Assembly (NCBI GenBank): GCA_905250115.1
Contig: CAJNOI010000004.1
Span: 424,541 to 488,540, forward strand
Length of the DNA: 64,000 nucleotides
DNA from: Adineta steineri
Taxonomy: Eukaryota > Rotifera > Eurotatoria > Adinetida > Adinetidae
Direction of reading: 5' to 3'
The position numbers were made by a program, and so were the translations under genes. The notes under the pieces are model-generated. The model saw nothing but the letters and a program-made list of their open reading frames with translations, was not told the origin of the DNA and did no database searches. Of this stretch, positions 11,876-23,194 are shown piece by piece. Each line of letters opens with the position of its first letter. Position 1 is the first letter of the stretch.

Positions 11876-13474
11876 ATGCTCAGACACAAGATCAAAGATC
11901 CCAAAGCAATTGCCTCTCTTATCTTTTTCATCGTCTGTTTAGTTGCCTTTATTATGTTATTTGTTATTGGTAGTATCCTTTTCTCACGAGAGCGTCCAAA
12001 AGTTATAAACTATGCCAATAGTGAGTGTCTAGTTCGTAACAGTTCTTATGAAACCTATAAATGCAGTTCACGATATTCTTCATACACTTGTTATGGTCCT
12101 GTGTGGGATGCATACTATGGAGAGAATAAAACGATACCTGCACTAGTCGAAACCAAAAGCCGATATCGTTCATATCAGGACGCCATGAACAAAGCCAATG
12201 AATATAAGGTAAGAATATAGTCGAACATAACTTAAAATATATATATACAATAGTATATATTATTTGACTTTGTGGACAAGACTAAAAACTATAAAATATA
12301 TTTGGTTCAGACTGATCATAAAAATAATACTAACAAAATAAAAAACTTTGCGTTAACGAGAAAAATCTTTTAACAGTTTCTCATTTTCTATTGTCGCTAA
12401 AACTAAAATCTTGTATTTTTAATTTATAAAAAAACTAGATTTATTTAAGGCCCCCCCCCACTCAAAAAAAATCGATTTTCGTCAAAAAAGTCGAAATGGA
12501 GATAAATGCATAAGAAGATAGCCCGAAGTTTGCTCTTTCAGAAACACTATGGTTTTTATTTGGTGTGCCTATTTTTTTGATGATTTAGACTATGTTTTGC
12601 TTGAAAAATAGGCTTTTTTCATAGAAAACCTAAAATGTTTTTCGTTTTTTCTCGGTTAACACTTTTTTGAACGCGCATCCAAAATTTTGTGACCAAGGAG
12701 CGTCCAATATTTGAAATTTTTTTTTTTGTTTGAAAGAGTATGTCAAGGCGCAGTGCATGACGAAGTCCTTTTTTTTAAAATAAGCTTTGCTTTTATTTTA
12801 TATGCAGACATTTATATGATTACACCCATTTTTTAAGAGTTTTTGAGTCATTGAAATTGTGACTCTTTTTTGTCGCTAAAAAAGTAAGTATTTAAAAAAA
12901 CGGACTTCGTCATGCACTGCGTCTTGACATGCTCTTTCAAACAAAAAACAAATTTTTTAATTTTGGACGCTCCTTGACACCGAAATCTTGGATGCCAAAT
13001 CAACTACTTTTAACCCTTGCTTGGTCCATATCTCTGCAAGACGTCGTCGGATCGGGCTGAAATTTTCACCGCAGCTTCTCCAGTATAGGCTCAACATATC
13101 CTAAAAATTTCATGCGATTCGCACGGGCCAATCCTGAGAAAAGTTTTTGAGTGAGGGGGGGCCTTAATAAAGAACTGTAGCTTTATAAATCCACATTCAC
13201 ATTGGGACTATAAAAAGTATCAATAAAACATGTTTTTTTTTAGGTTGGTTCATCATATTCATGTTGGTATGATACTAGACATCCAACAGTTGCTCAATGG
13301 GACAAACCAAATACTACAGTATCTATTATTCTTCTGTGTTGTGGTGGATTATCAGTGTTCCTCACTGTATTGTTTTTCTATCTTATGATTCGTTTTATCA
13401 AAAAAGAAATAGCTCGAGAAAACTCTGCATATACACATCCATATCCTTATTCCAATTCTAATATGAAATCATAA
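11876..13474 (+). CDS. Two-membrane-segment Cys-rich small protein, copy B
   Basis: Two exons, 11876-12208 and 13244-13474, join in phase 0 to 187 residues. The order is a short basic N-terminus (KIKDPKA), a first membrane helix at about residues 13-37, a loop of about 90 residues outside the membrane with paired cysteines (SECLV, YKCSS, YTCYG, YSCWYD) and N-glycosylation sites (NSS, NKT, NTT), a second helix at about 138-160, then a basic tail (IKKEIARENS). Topology (both ends cytosolic, Cys-rich ectodomain) resembles BK-channel beta subunits, but I cannot show homology and do not recognise the family. A 715-bp foldback element sits in its only intron. Copy C at 21524-22385 has the same length and intron position. 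A conserved promoter block precedes both. Confidence 0.8.
12449..13163. mobile_element. TTAA-flanked foldback miniature element (piggyBac-like ends)
   Basis: It starts GGCCCCCCCCCACTCAAAAA and ends with a near reverse complement (TTTTTGAGTGAGGGGGGGCC), flanked on both sides by TTAA. The intron of copy C carries a single TTAA at 22075-22078 in otherwise matching sequence, so an empty site is present in the same window. Internal arms also pair: GCAGTGCATGACGAAGTCC near 12750 with its complement near 12905, making the element one long imperfect hairpin. No transposase frame. TTAA duplication with C-rich ends is typical of piggyBac; assignment of the mobilising enzyme is inference. Confidence 0.85.
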
Positions 13475-13860
13475 ACAAAAATAGACGATAAATTGTTAAA
13501 TAATCTTTTTATGTAAATGTTTTAATCATTATAACAAATCAGCAATAATATACCTGATTGTGTTACTTTTTGTTTTATTGTAATAAAGATAAACATGCAC
13601 ATTTAATAATTTATGTTTTTGAATGTATTCAGAATTTTGAAGATATTTGTAACAATGTAGTTAATGAATATGTTATTGATGTAAATGGTATTAGATAGTA
13701 GATATGGAAGAGAAAATATATTATATGAGCACATATGCTATATGTTATCGAAATGAGAAGATTATATATTATTTACATATAAATATTTGTATGAATTAGT
13801 TTTATAATAAGTTTTTATAGTAACTCAGAAGAAAATAATATGCACCATGAGTACATTATT

Positions 13861-14743
13861 TTCAAAAGTATTTCATAGTCTATCTCAGCTGAGCAAAACC
13901 TCAAAATTTTTTGATTCTGATGCCATTAAATAGAACGTCCTTTACTCTACCAAATCATACTGCTTTGATTTTATTTATTATGATTCTACTACAATGAATT
14001 GCTAAGTTACAGAAAAATGATTTAAATTTTTTTTGCAGAGGTATAATACATTTCGCACTTCACGTTTTCATCATTAGATCACTTCTACTGAGCAGGTAAA
14101 CGTGACTTCTGTTCTCTATGAAGAAATCTACAATTTATGTAAAAGAACTTTCATCGATTTTATTCTATAACGAACATATTTTTTTATTTTTTTTCTTAGA
14201 AAAACAAATCGTTTTCTATGCAAAAATGAGATATTTTGTCATATTTTAACGTTGTCATCACCTGAGAATGTTTTTAGAAGAAAAAGTGAAGTGTACTAGT
14301 GAGGAACAGTACGAAAAGCTCTTGAAACTACATCAGAAATTCTATTATCATTAGTTTGAAACGGGTTTAATAAATGATGTGAGAATAATATTGATACACT
14401 TCGTGTTTCGTTTGTTTGGTATTTCTCCGTTTGGAAACCAAAAAGAATGAAAATAAAAGAAGTGATCTTGCATAAATTATAGAGTTTTTCTCAGAAAATC
14501 TTCTGGTATAATTTCATTTCTAATATAGTGTATTAAATGATGTATTATTAATCTGCAAAATGCAGATAGTTACGCTTTGACATCTATTTTTACAAAAAGT
14601 TTTTAAAGCGTCTATTTTTCGCTTAGCAAGTAGAATGAAAACAGTATGGTTTGGTAGAGTAAACGACGTTCTATCAAACAACATTGGAATAAAAAAATTG
14701 TTAAGGTTTTGCTTAGATAAGACCGACTACGAAAAACTATTAA
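13861..14743. mobile_element. Long-TIR miniature element, older copy 1
   Basis: Homologous, in direct orientation, to 29312-30129. The two ends are inverted repeats of roughly 100 bp, although the left tip is mutated (TTCAAAAGTATTTCATAG against TTAATAGTTTTTCATAG at copy 2). The right end is CTACGAAAAACTATTAA. No open frame of note. Non-autonomous DNA element. Confidence 0.75.
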
Positions 14744-14882
14744 AAATAACATAGTCATGGTATATAACAAAAAAGAATTTTTTTATTATTATTAATAGAA
14801 CATTTAAAATTAACATCAGACTATCATAAATATAGATGTAATACATTTAAATATTATGAATGTAAAATTATTTTATAATTTT

Positions 14883-16287
14883 TTAGGTAGATTTGTTTGA
14901 ATTTTGCGTTGTTGTTTCATTGTTTAATAACAATGTTTTATTTCGTAATCGTTCATATGATGTACATGATTGATCATATTTATTTGTTAAATTTTGAGGA
15001 TGTTCTTTTTCATAATTTCTTAGAAATAACCATAAACGATTTGCTGCTTCATATTGATCTTGTTTAGTAAGTTCAATTAATTGATGAATTATTCGTAACC
15101 AATCTAAAGTATATCGATCCCATTCCAGGTCAAACAAGCGCGATCGTAAACGGTCGTATACGGAGAAATACGACCACGCGCGACCGTATTTTGCCGTATT
15201 ACCTGAGGCCGTATTACGATCGTATGTCTCCGTGCTGTAAACGGAAAATACGATCTTTTACGACCGTTTTTCTCCGTAAACAATCATACTTGTCCGTATA
15301 CGGTACGGAGACATACGATCGTAATACGGCCTCAGGTAATACGGCAAAAAACGGTGAAATACGGTCGTATACGGTCGTATTTTTTCCGGTTACGGTCGTA
15401 TCCAATCGTTTACGAAGTTCGTAATGATCGACCTGGGATGAGAAACCAAATGTAATCATACGTGCTAAATCATTTAGACTATATCTTCGAAATGATCCAT
15501 CAAGTACATCTAAATGTGAATGTAATAAGTCATTCACTGGTGTTAATGATACATTAACTATAAGTTCAATTAAATAACCCATATAAACATCATCGGGTCT
15601 CTTTAGTTTTGCACAATTTTTTGGTAAAACATTAACATGAACATGAGAACGAAGTTGTTTAAGTAATGTATGTGAATAACATACACCAGCACCATACGTC
15701 GCAAACATATATGTTCGATTATGCTCAGGAACACTTAAACGGTGACCATAACTTATTCGACCAATATAATATGGTTTTGAAGAGTTCATTTGAGATAAAT
15801 ATTTATATAAATTATCAACATTAACATATTGATCATCATCAAAACGGCACATCCATTCTAAATTTGAATTTATTTTTGTTAAACTATAATATGCATCAAA
15901 CTCATGTGCCGTTTTACAACATAGATCAAATTCACCATGTGTTGAAGGACAATTTGTTTCAACTACATTTCGAAATAAATTAAATATTGTTACATTTGTA
16001 TCATTTGGTATGTTATCTGTTATTAAATATATATTTGATTGTTTTGATAGATCTTTTGGTATCCAACTTTCAAGAAGATATTTTAAGCGTGATTGACAAT
16101 TCTGTGCTGTACGAACAAATAGAACGGTTCGATCAGCAATATCTCTTGTTCCACCAATAAATAAAAAAGGATTTTGATGTTGATTTGCTATGACAGTAAT
16201 GAATAAAAGTGAAGCAGTGATTGATAAAATTAATGATAAAAAAAAACGTGGAGATAATAGAGAACGACATTTACCACGTTGCATCAT
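14883..16287 (-). pseudogene. Fringe-like (GT31) glycosyltransferase, broken by an insertion
   Basis: The ATG at 16287 starts a type II membrane protein: basic N-terminus (MMQRGKCR), a signal anchor at about residues 12-33 (FFLSLILSITASLLFITVI), then a GT31 luminal domain with CRFDDDQYVNVDNLY (metal-binding DDD), YYIGR, GAGVCYS and PDDVYMGYL. At codon about 290 (after MITFGFS) a 312-bp palindromic element interrupts the gene. The frame stays open through it, adding about 65 foreign residues before TAA at 15214. The native C-terminal 80 residues (WDRYTLDW...) follow after the element (15122-14883). The paralogue at 31150-32241 is intact. No acceptor AG near the element's 3' edge allows it to be spliced out cleanly. 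Fringe-type enzymes extend O-fucose in the Golgi; substrate here is unknown. Confidence 0.85.
15125..15436. mobile_element. GC-rich palindromic foldback element inserted in a coding exon
   Basis: It starts CCAGGTC and ends GACCTGG, and is built from variants of TACGACCGTA/TACGGTCGTA. A 41-bp stretch near 15193-15234 recurs as its exact reverse complement near 15305-15346. Composition (many CpG and CGTA) is quite unlike its surroundings. The empty site is seen at the matching place in the paralogue near 31996 (TTTGCATGGGATCG). No coding capacity of its own. Confidence 0.85.
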
Positions 16288-16862
16288 CTTTAAAGCTACA
16301 AAGTAACACAAATAATTAAGATATATAATATATTTTACTAGATATTATATCAGAGATACTATGACATACATTTTTTAATATACATTCGTAGAACTATTAG
16401 AATTCGATAAAATAAATAGTTGAGTATTTACTCTTAATTATGTTTATGATGACAACAAGATAACAAAAAATAATGAGTTTTCTGTAGATTTTTATAGAGT
16501 AAGATGAACGTGAAGTTTTAAAAATAATACTAGAAATATGTGTATGGTCACATGTTTAGAACAGAATGAAAGAAATCTATGACTTAAAAATATATTTTGA
16601 GATTATACAGAAGAAATTGTTTATTAAATTTTTCTCATTATTCAAACTGATGAAAAACAAATTTATTACCCAAGTATTGCTTTGATTTCAAATGATAATA
16701 AAATGAATGGGAAAAGAAGAATTGCAATAAATTGAAAGATGAGACTGAGAATATCTACAGTGTGAATCGATGTTGAATGAACAGTAGTTAGTAACTGAAT
16801 GAATAAAATAAATGGTGGATGTGTCGGCGGACTAACATCGTATATGGAAGGATAGAGATATC

Positions 16863-17040
16863 CAGGGACGTATCGAGGTATTCAGGTCAGGGGGTGAGTG
16901 CACTACAAATTTTTGTTTAAACTTATCACGAAAAAAAATTTTTTTTTTGACTTTTAAAGTTTTGGCGAGCAAAAACAACAAAAACATTTTCAAAGCAGGG
17001 GGCGTTACAGCTCACGTGCCTCCAAGTCAGTGCGCCCCTG
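16863..17040. mobile_element. CAGGG-ended miniature element (hAT-like ends)
   Basis: The 178-bp insert has ends CAGGGACGTATCGAGG and, inverted, CAGGGGCGCACTGACTTGG. It is absent from the matching place in the other duplication arm (near 30580), giving an empty site. The flanks are AT-rich (AGATAT / GATATATC), compatible with a short target duplication that cannot be fixed exactly. A second, differently sequenced element with CAGGGG ends lies at 48476-48633. Confidence 0.7.
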
Positions 17041-17721
17041 TATGATATATCTATATTACAAACAAAAAAGAAAATAATAGAACGAACGAGGTCTGTCACT
17101 TATATATGTCATATTAACGTTCTACTGATCGATCAGCTTCTAACTTCGTTACACATATAATAATCAGAAAAAAACAAATCAAACTTTTATTGTTATATTT
17201 TGTTATCTGTGTAAAACTTGATAAATAATAAATATTGATATAATGGTTAGATAATTTTAGAAACAAATTGAATTGATTTCTGAGCATATTATCGATCAAC
17301 GTCACTGATTTAACAGATGTTCATAAATTTATAAATATCATATTATAGTTAAATATAAGCTTTCTAGCAGTTATTTTCATTAAATAACGACTTTTTTCAT
17401 CGAGATGGTTCATCATTTGATTTTATGTTAACTTATACTGTAGGAAAATCACTACTCATTGTTCTAGCATTTAGTTTTCTGTCTTTTATATGAAATTTTA
17501 ATTCTCATAGAGATATAACGTCTCAATAGAGTCATTCCATTTCAAATTGATGATCAACCAAATTAGAGAAAGAAACTAGTAAAATTATAAATATTGAATC
17601 CTGATTTGTTTTGTTTTGATAATTTAATAAAAAAAAATGAATCTAATTACTAGTTAGCTTTGTTTCAATTATAATACCATAAAATAAAGAATGAAATGAG
17701 AATATGAAATATAAGGTAATA

Positions 17722-17766
17722 TACTGCGAAGTAAGCGAACAATTATATGCCAACCGCTAGTTATTT
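17722..17766. repeat. Dispersed short repeat shared with 24053-24098
   Basis: The phrase CGAAGTAAGCGAA, then a TATA..GCC.ACCG block and GTTATTTA, occurs here and again at 24053-24098 next to the tRNA-like sequence in the calpain intron. It may be part of a SINE-like family; too short to classify. Confidence 0.4.
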
Positions 17767-18539
17767 ACAGTATCGCCTTATTTAAATAAAGAGTGTGTGG
17801 CTTGTGTTCGTGCTTCATTGATATGAACGAGCTTCGTCCACGTGATATAAAAGAAAATCATACATATTATACTGTATGATAAAGATATACTTATGGAAGA
17901 AAAGAAAAGAATAATAAAGTAGAAAAAATTTCACAGCTACTTGTAAATACACATGTTATACATTACACATTTATAAAAGTAAAACAGAACATTTTTCTTT
18001 TTATGAAAAGAGTATCAGAATAAAGCATTTTTTATGGAGATCACAACAGTACACTAAGAAACAGAGACAATTTGTGATTCTGTGTAATGAGTTGTTATAT
18101 ATCACCCAGATGACAAAATAAAACAAGATGAAAAACACATCATCAAGCAACACAAACTCAAACTATACATATTCTCTCAGTCTAAAAAGCCGGAGACAAG
18201 AGGTAGGAACGAAAAAGTGTGAGGATGGTGAAACAAAACAAAGAAAATATGGAAAGGTGAGAATGGGATGTGAAAGACGGAAGATGTATCAGAGACCAGA
18301 AATGTAAAAAGGAGCAAGCAATATGAGGGGAGTATAAATGAAAACAAAACAAAACAAATATGAGAGAAGGGAAAGATGTATGATGGACAATAAATATGAC
18401 ACCTAGTCCCTCCAAACTAGTACAAAACATAATAGAGAGACATGATGAAACACGCAAGAAAAAAATGAATGAATAAGTGAAAAAGAATAAGGAGATGCAT
18501 GAAAGCGAGTAAAGTTAATTGTAAAAGAACGATGATCGG

Positions 18540-20590
18540 CTATCAGACAATAGTGAAAAGAATATTAGTTATTAGTTCGATAGTGGTGCCAGTAACAATA
18601 TGGTCGAGGAATTCAATCTTTCTGGCAGCAATCGTACATTTATGTGGAAAAACTTTGACATGAACAGTAGTAAGAATAGATGAGATTTCATCGGTATGAC
18701 ATTTATGTTCTTCGAGAGATTGCGAAAAAATGAAGACACAATCTCAACAGCCTTTACCAAGTAAGTCATTTATGACATGTTGAAAACTAGCAGGAGCGTT
18801 CGTAAATCCTTGAACTAAGACATTGAACTTGTAGTGACCATCATGTGTTATGAAAGCCGTCTTTTCTTTATCGGCTGTAGCAATAGCGATCTGGAAATAC
18901 CCGCTCTTTAGATCTAACTTGGTAAAGTACTTATGTCCCGAAAGACGATAAATTAATTCTTTGCTAAAATGTTGTGAATATACATCTTTTGTTGTGATCG
19001 AATTATGACGATGATAGTCTACAATAAATCGATAGGTACCGTCGGGTTTCCTTTTCAAAAGTACTGGTGAAGACCAAGGCGATGTGGATGGTCGAATGAT
19101 GTTATCGAGCAAGAGTGTATCGCATGTGTGTTGCAGTTCTTGCCGTTGCTCAATGGTGTCGATGTAAAAAGAGTTAGAAAAATCGCCGTGTATCTTCATC
19201 GAGGATTGGGTGTACTAAAGTTTTAATGACAGAATCAATATCAAATTTGGAAGAGTAGAAAACATTATGGATGAGGGATCAGAAAATTGATAGCAGGAAA
19301 AGAAGGTGATCTTGACTGCAGGGAAATAAGGACAGAAAAGTAAAAATGATGTACAGACAGAATAGCTTTGAAATTAAAAAAGTTCTTTTGCTTACATAAA
19401 ATGGTATTAGATGTATATAAAACTTTTAAAGCAGATAACAATGTAGAAACTAGACAAACAATGTATTTATGAGAAGGTATAAGTTGGATTGATTGAACAA
19501 GATGGACAGGAGCGGGAATAAAGTCTAGAAATCGAACCACAATTTGAGCATATTGAGGATGCCGAAGAAGAAGTTCATATTGATGTATATGTAGTAAAAG
19601 ATCATATGCATTATATAAGTCCATACCAAGAATAAGATCAATCCCCGAAGAATCAATCACGAAAGCACAAGTATATGTTGGAATATCGTTAATATGAATA
19701 AACAAGTGAACGACTTCATGAACAGATATGGAGGTAGAGGTGTCACCAAGCACCTCAATACTGGTAGAGATGTTTTGAATTTGAGCATGTAAAAACGCTT
19801 TAAGAATAGAATAAGTGATTAAAGTATGGGTAGAGCCAGTCTGAATCATTGCATAGACAAGTGAATCTTTAACTATAAAGTAGGGATAATAATAACTGAA
19901 AGATTAATGAATGTACGACAGACGGTATCAGTAGAAATGTATATTCTTCCAGTTGCAGGAAAAAAATACCACCTAGGAAAAATGAATAATAAAGTGAATG
20001 AATCCTTTCTCAAAATAGAACAGGAGTGTCCCTTCTTCATCATATAAAAAAAAGATGAAGACAGTAGAAAGAGTGTTATCTGTAATAACATTCTTGCAAG
20101 TATAAAAAAGAAAACGAAAAAGAAAAGGAAACATAAATAACATGTTTGTTAGCACTGATTACGTAGCGGCCGGAAAGGGATAGTATGAGTGAGAAAATGA
20201 GAAGCGAGAACTAGCTCAGATATTGTATGATGAAAGAGGATAGAGAGTAGACAAAAGCGATGGAGGATATGATAGTAAATAGGTTGAAGATAAGAAGTTC
20301 GTACAGCAATATGTGTTAACAGTGTGTTCACATTCATGAGCATCAAGACGGGTATTATCAAGTTGAGCACGACGAAGCAGAGCTTGCAATGTCATAAATT
20401 CTTAATTCTACACTCGTTCATAGAGCATCAGGTTCATACCAACTTTTAACCAATCGATGATTTGAAGATCAGTCGTAGATAAATTATGGTTATGACAGAG
20501 ATCGATGATGGCAGTATAGTACTCAATAAAAGCTTCCGTATCGCCTTGTTTTCGATTGTAGAGAAGTTATAGTGACACGAGAAAAAGCAG
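18540..20590 (-). mobile_element. Degraded Ty3/gypsy retrotransposon fragment (gag, protease, RT)
   Basis: Reading leftward on the minus strand: capsid-like fragments at about 20580-20300 (LQIIDWLKVGM), broken by a stop; a retropepsin-like region at 19849-19400 where the catalytic triad reads QTGS instead of DTGS, with the later ILGMDLY motif kept; reverse transcriptase at 19199-18560 with RFIVDYHRHN, KLDLKSGYFQI and GFTNAPASFQ. The RT active-site box is destroyed by a frameshift and an in-frame stop (18740 region), after which IFSQSLEEHKCHTDE and ARKIEFLDHIV follow in another frame. No RNase H, integrase or LTR pair was recognised. The + strand is strongly purine-rich across most of the element. 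Clearly non-functional. Confidence 0.85.
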
Positions 20591-20624
20591 ATATAATTGC
20601 TACAGTAGAATAAGTCTATTCCAA

Positions 20625-21065
20625 CGCATTTGTGTCAGCTTACATATTGATTTATACTTTGAGAGATTAATGATTTCATCATTTGTTGCATCAACATACC
20701 AGTGATGGATAGTTCTAGGCATTAGTCTATTTAATTCATGCTTCAATATGATCTTGTTTTGTTCTTAATCAAATTAAATAAACATTTAGAATCAACTGAG
20801 AATATGGCCTTATATGAGCATTATGCAACCGATAAGCTATAACTTTACTCAAAATCCTATTTGACGAAATCTGTCTGAATATAAAAATCCTTTTTTCGAA
20901 TCTTAAAGATTCTACAGAACTAAGATGTGAAGAGAATGATAATTTACAGTCAAGAACGGTTTCAAAATATGTAATCTTGTTACAGTGAGAAATTGAGTGC
21001 CCATCACGTTCAATATAAGGAAGAATAATAGACGCGACTTGACTTTGAAACAATATCCAGTACAT
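20625..21065 (-). mobile_element. LINE-type reverse transcriptase 3' fragment
   Basis: The minus-strand frame 21065-20769 contains a pattern typical of the thumb/connection part of non-LTR RTs: ILPYIERDG, a YFETVLDCKLSFSSHL block, and IRPYSQLILN. A second frame (about 20770-20630) continues with RTIHHWYVDAT. No catalytic FADD box and no endonuclease are present, so this is a 5'-truncated relic adjoining the gypsy fragment. Confidence 0.6.
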
Positions 21066-21382
21066 TTTTTGAAAAGTGATTGACTCTCTTTATGTAGAAG
21101 AGTAAGCCATTATTGAAATTATCACATTTCTATTCTGTTGTAACGAGAAAAAAAACATCTAAAAATGAACAATCCGGCTGATGTTAGAAGTTTTCATTTT
21201 CTATTTTATGACTATTTAGAATTCTTTTAGACTGTAGAGCATTTCGAAAAATATCGTAAAATAAAGTATAAACAAAATCTTCCTTTTTACATTATGGTTG
21301 TTTGCTTTAGTATTAAAACCTTTGACACATCTTAACTCTTTTTCTTTACAAATATTTTTTTTTTTCGAGATTACTCATATCA

Positions 21383-21463
21383 TCTACGACGTCATTGACT
21401 ACGCAGATTGATAACATGTAGTTGTTTAATGACGCACTTATTTTACATATTGTATGTATATAA
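21383..21463 (+). promoter_or_regulatory. Conserved CRE-like and TATA promoter block of copy C
   Basis: CGACGTCA at 21387-21394 and TATATAAG at 21457 are in the same order and nearly the same spacing as before copy B. The homology with copy B starts further up, near 21195. The ATG lies 67 bp after the TATA element. Confidence 0.5.
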
Positions 21464-21523
21464 GAAAGATAAAATGACTAGCAAAATATTAATTATTCTT
21501 TTTAGACTTACCGATTGTTTCTA

Positions 21524-22385
21524 ATGGCCGGACGCAAGATCAAAGATCCTAAAGTATTTGTCTGTGCTCTCATTTTTGGTATCTGCTTCGTCGGCAGTAT
21601 CACGCTCTTTATTGTGGGTGGTACCTTTTTTTCACTAGAACGTCCAAAAGTAATAAACTATGCCAATAGTGAGTGTTTAGTTCGTACCAGTTCTTATAAA
21701 ACTTATCGATGCAAATCACGATATACTTGGTACACTTGTTATGGTCCTGTGTGGGATGCATATTATGGAGAAAATAAAACGATACCTGCACTAGTCGAAT
21801 TCAATAGACGATATAGTTCATATCGGGATGCCATAAACAAAGCCAATGAATATAAGGTATGAATATAGTCGAACATAACTAAAAAGATACATACAATAGT
21901 ATATACTGTTTTACTTTTTGGAAAAAAAGAAAAATTATAAAATATATTTGGTTCAAATTAATCATAAAAGTTTCTTATATTCTGTTGTTTCTGAAATAAT
22001 ACTTTCCAATAGTGACGATACATCAAGTAAAACAATAATCTTATATTTGTAATTTATCAAAAAATTAGATTTATTTAAAAAAGAACTGTAGCTTTTTAAA
22101 TTTACAATCCCATTGGGATTATGAAAAGTATAAATGAAACATGTTTTTTTTTAGGTTGGTTCATCATATTCATGTTGGTATGATACTAGACATCCAACAG
22201 TTGCTCAATGGGACAAACCAAGTACTACAGTATCTATTATTCTTCTGTGTAGTGGTGGATTATCAATATTCCTCGCTGTATTATTTTTCTTTCTTGGCAT
22301 TCGTCTTGTTAAAAAAGAAATAGCTCGAGAAAACTCTATATATTCACATTCATATCCTTATTCCAATTATAATACCAACTCATAA
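21524..22385 (+). CDS. Two-membrane-segment Cys-rich small protein, copy C
   Basis: Exons 21524-21856 and 22155-22385 give 187 residues, the same length as copy B. First helix at about residues 13-37, loop with cysteines in SECLV, YRCKS, YTCYG and YSCWYD, second helix, basic tail (VKKEIAREN). Differences from copy B are spread along the protein and both splice sites are kept, so both copies look live. The intron lacks the 715-bp element. Downstream sequence 22400-22680 matches 13560-13830. Function unknown. Confidence 0.8.
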
Positions 22386-23194
22386 AAATCTAATCATGTT
22401 AGTTTTTGTTTTATTATAATAAAGATAAACATACACATTTAATAATTTATGTTTTTGAATGTATTCAGAATTTTGAAGATATTTGTAACAATGTAGTTAA
22501 TGAATATGTTATTGATGTAAATGATATTAGGTAGTGGATATGGAAGAGAAAATATTATATGATCACATATGCTATATGTTATCGAAATTAGAAGATTATA
22601 TACTATTTACATATAAATATTTGTATGAATTAGTTTTATGATAATGTTTAATAAGAACTCAAAAGAAAATAATGTAAAGTTATAAAAGAAAGAATAAAAT
22701 GAGAATAAGAAGACTGAATTTTTGTCTCTGTTATATAATATATTGTTCATAATCAGGAATAAAAGTTATTGATCTGAGAGTAAAACAATGTATGTGAACG
22801 AATCGAATGGTGTCAGAAGTTTTTCTTTTAGTTATGATGTGACATTGACAATCATTACTATCGTTTTCAAAACTAAATAAATATATGAAACTACTGATAT
22901 TAAATTACAAATATATTTTTTGTTTTGATTCGTATCGTAAAACTATCTTAGATGCAAATTCGATTTAGTATACTACAGTAATATAAGTCTAAATCTTCTT
23001 CTCTTCGTATTTCAATATTTTGTACATCTTTATTATTTTTTGTTCAAGTACAAATCAAGTAATATTTTTCTTTTGTATTTTTGAAAATATATGAATTCTA
23101 TGTACAAATAAAAAAAGAAGAGAAGGCGCTGAATAAGAATAGTTGTTATTGACATCTCATTCTTTTTATTAAGATTGATTTTGTATTGATTAAT
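22386..23194. other. Intergenic; first 300 bp duplicated from downstream of copy B
   Basis: 22400-22680 is the 3' flank of the tandem family unit (match to 13560-13830, including AATAAAGATAAACAT with a possible AATAAA signal). The remainder to the calpain start is AT-rich with nothing recognisable. Confidence 0.6.

Larger units (their letters stand above)
14765..17415 (-). repeat. Inverted duplication arm 1 (glycosyltransferase plus flanks)
   Basis: The whole stretch, including about 1.1 kb upstream of the gene and about 110 bp downstream, matches 30225-32345 in reverse orientation. Extra material in this arm is explained by two insertions (15125-15436 and 16863-17040). The arms are 12.8 kb apart. 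Identity is imperfect, so the duplication is not very recent. Confidence 0.8.

Noticed and set aside
11876-13474. Calling the two-membrane-segment proteins BK-channel beta subunits
   Set aside because: Only topology and a Cys-rich ectodomain are shared; no diagnostic motif was recognised.
14883-16287. Treating the palindromic insert in the glycosyltransferase as an intron
   Set aside because: A possible donor (CAG|GTCGAT) exists at one edge, but there is no AG acceptor near the other edge and the ends look like terminal inverted repeats.
18182-18457. Phe/Ser/Leu-rich minus-strand frame resembling a membrane protein
   Set aside because: It reflects the purine-rich composition of the + strand; no start context, splice partner or family motif.
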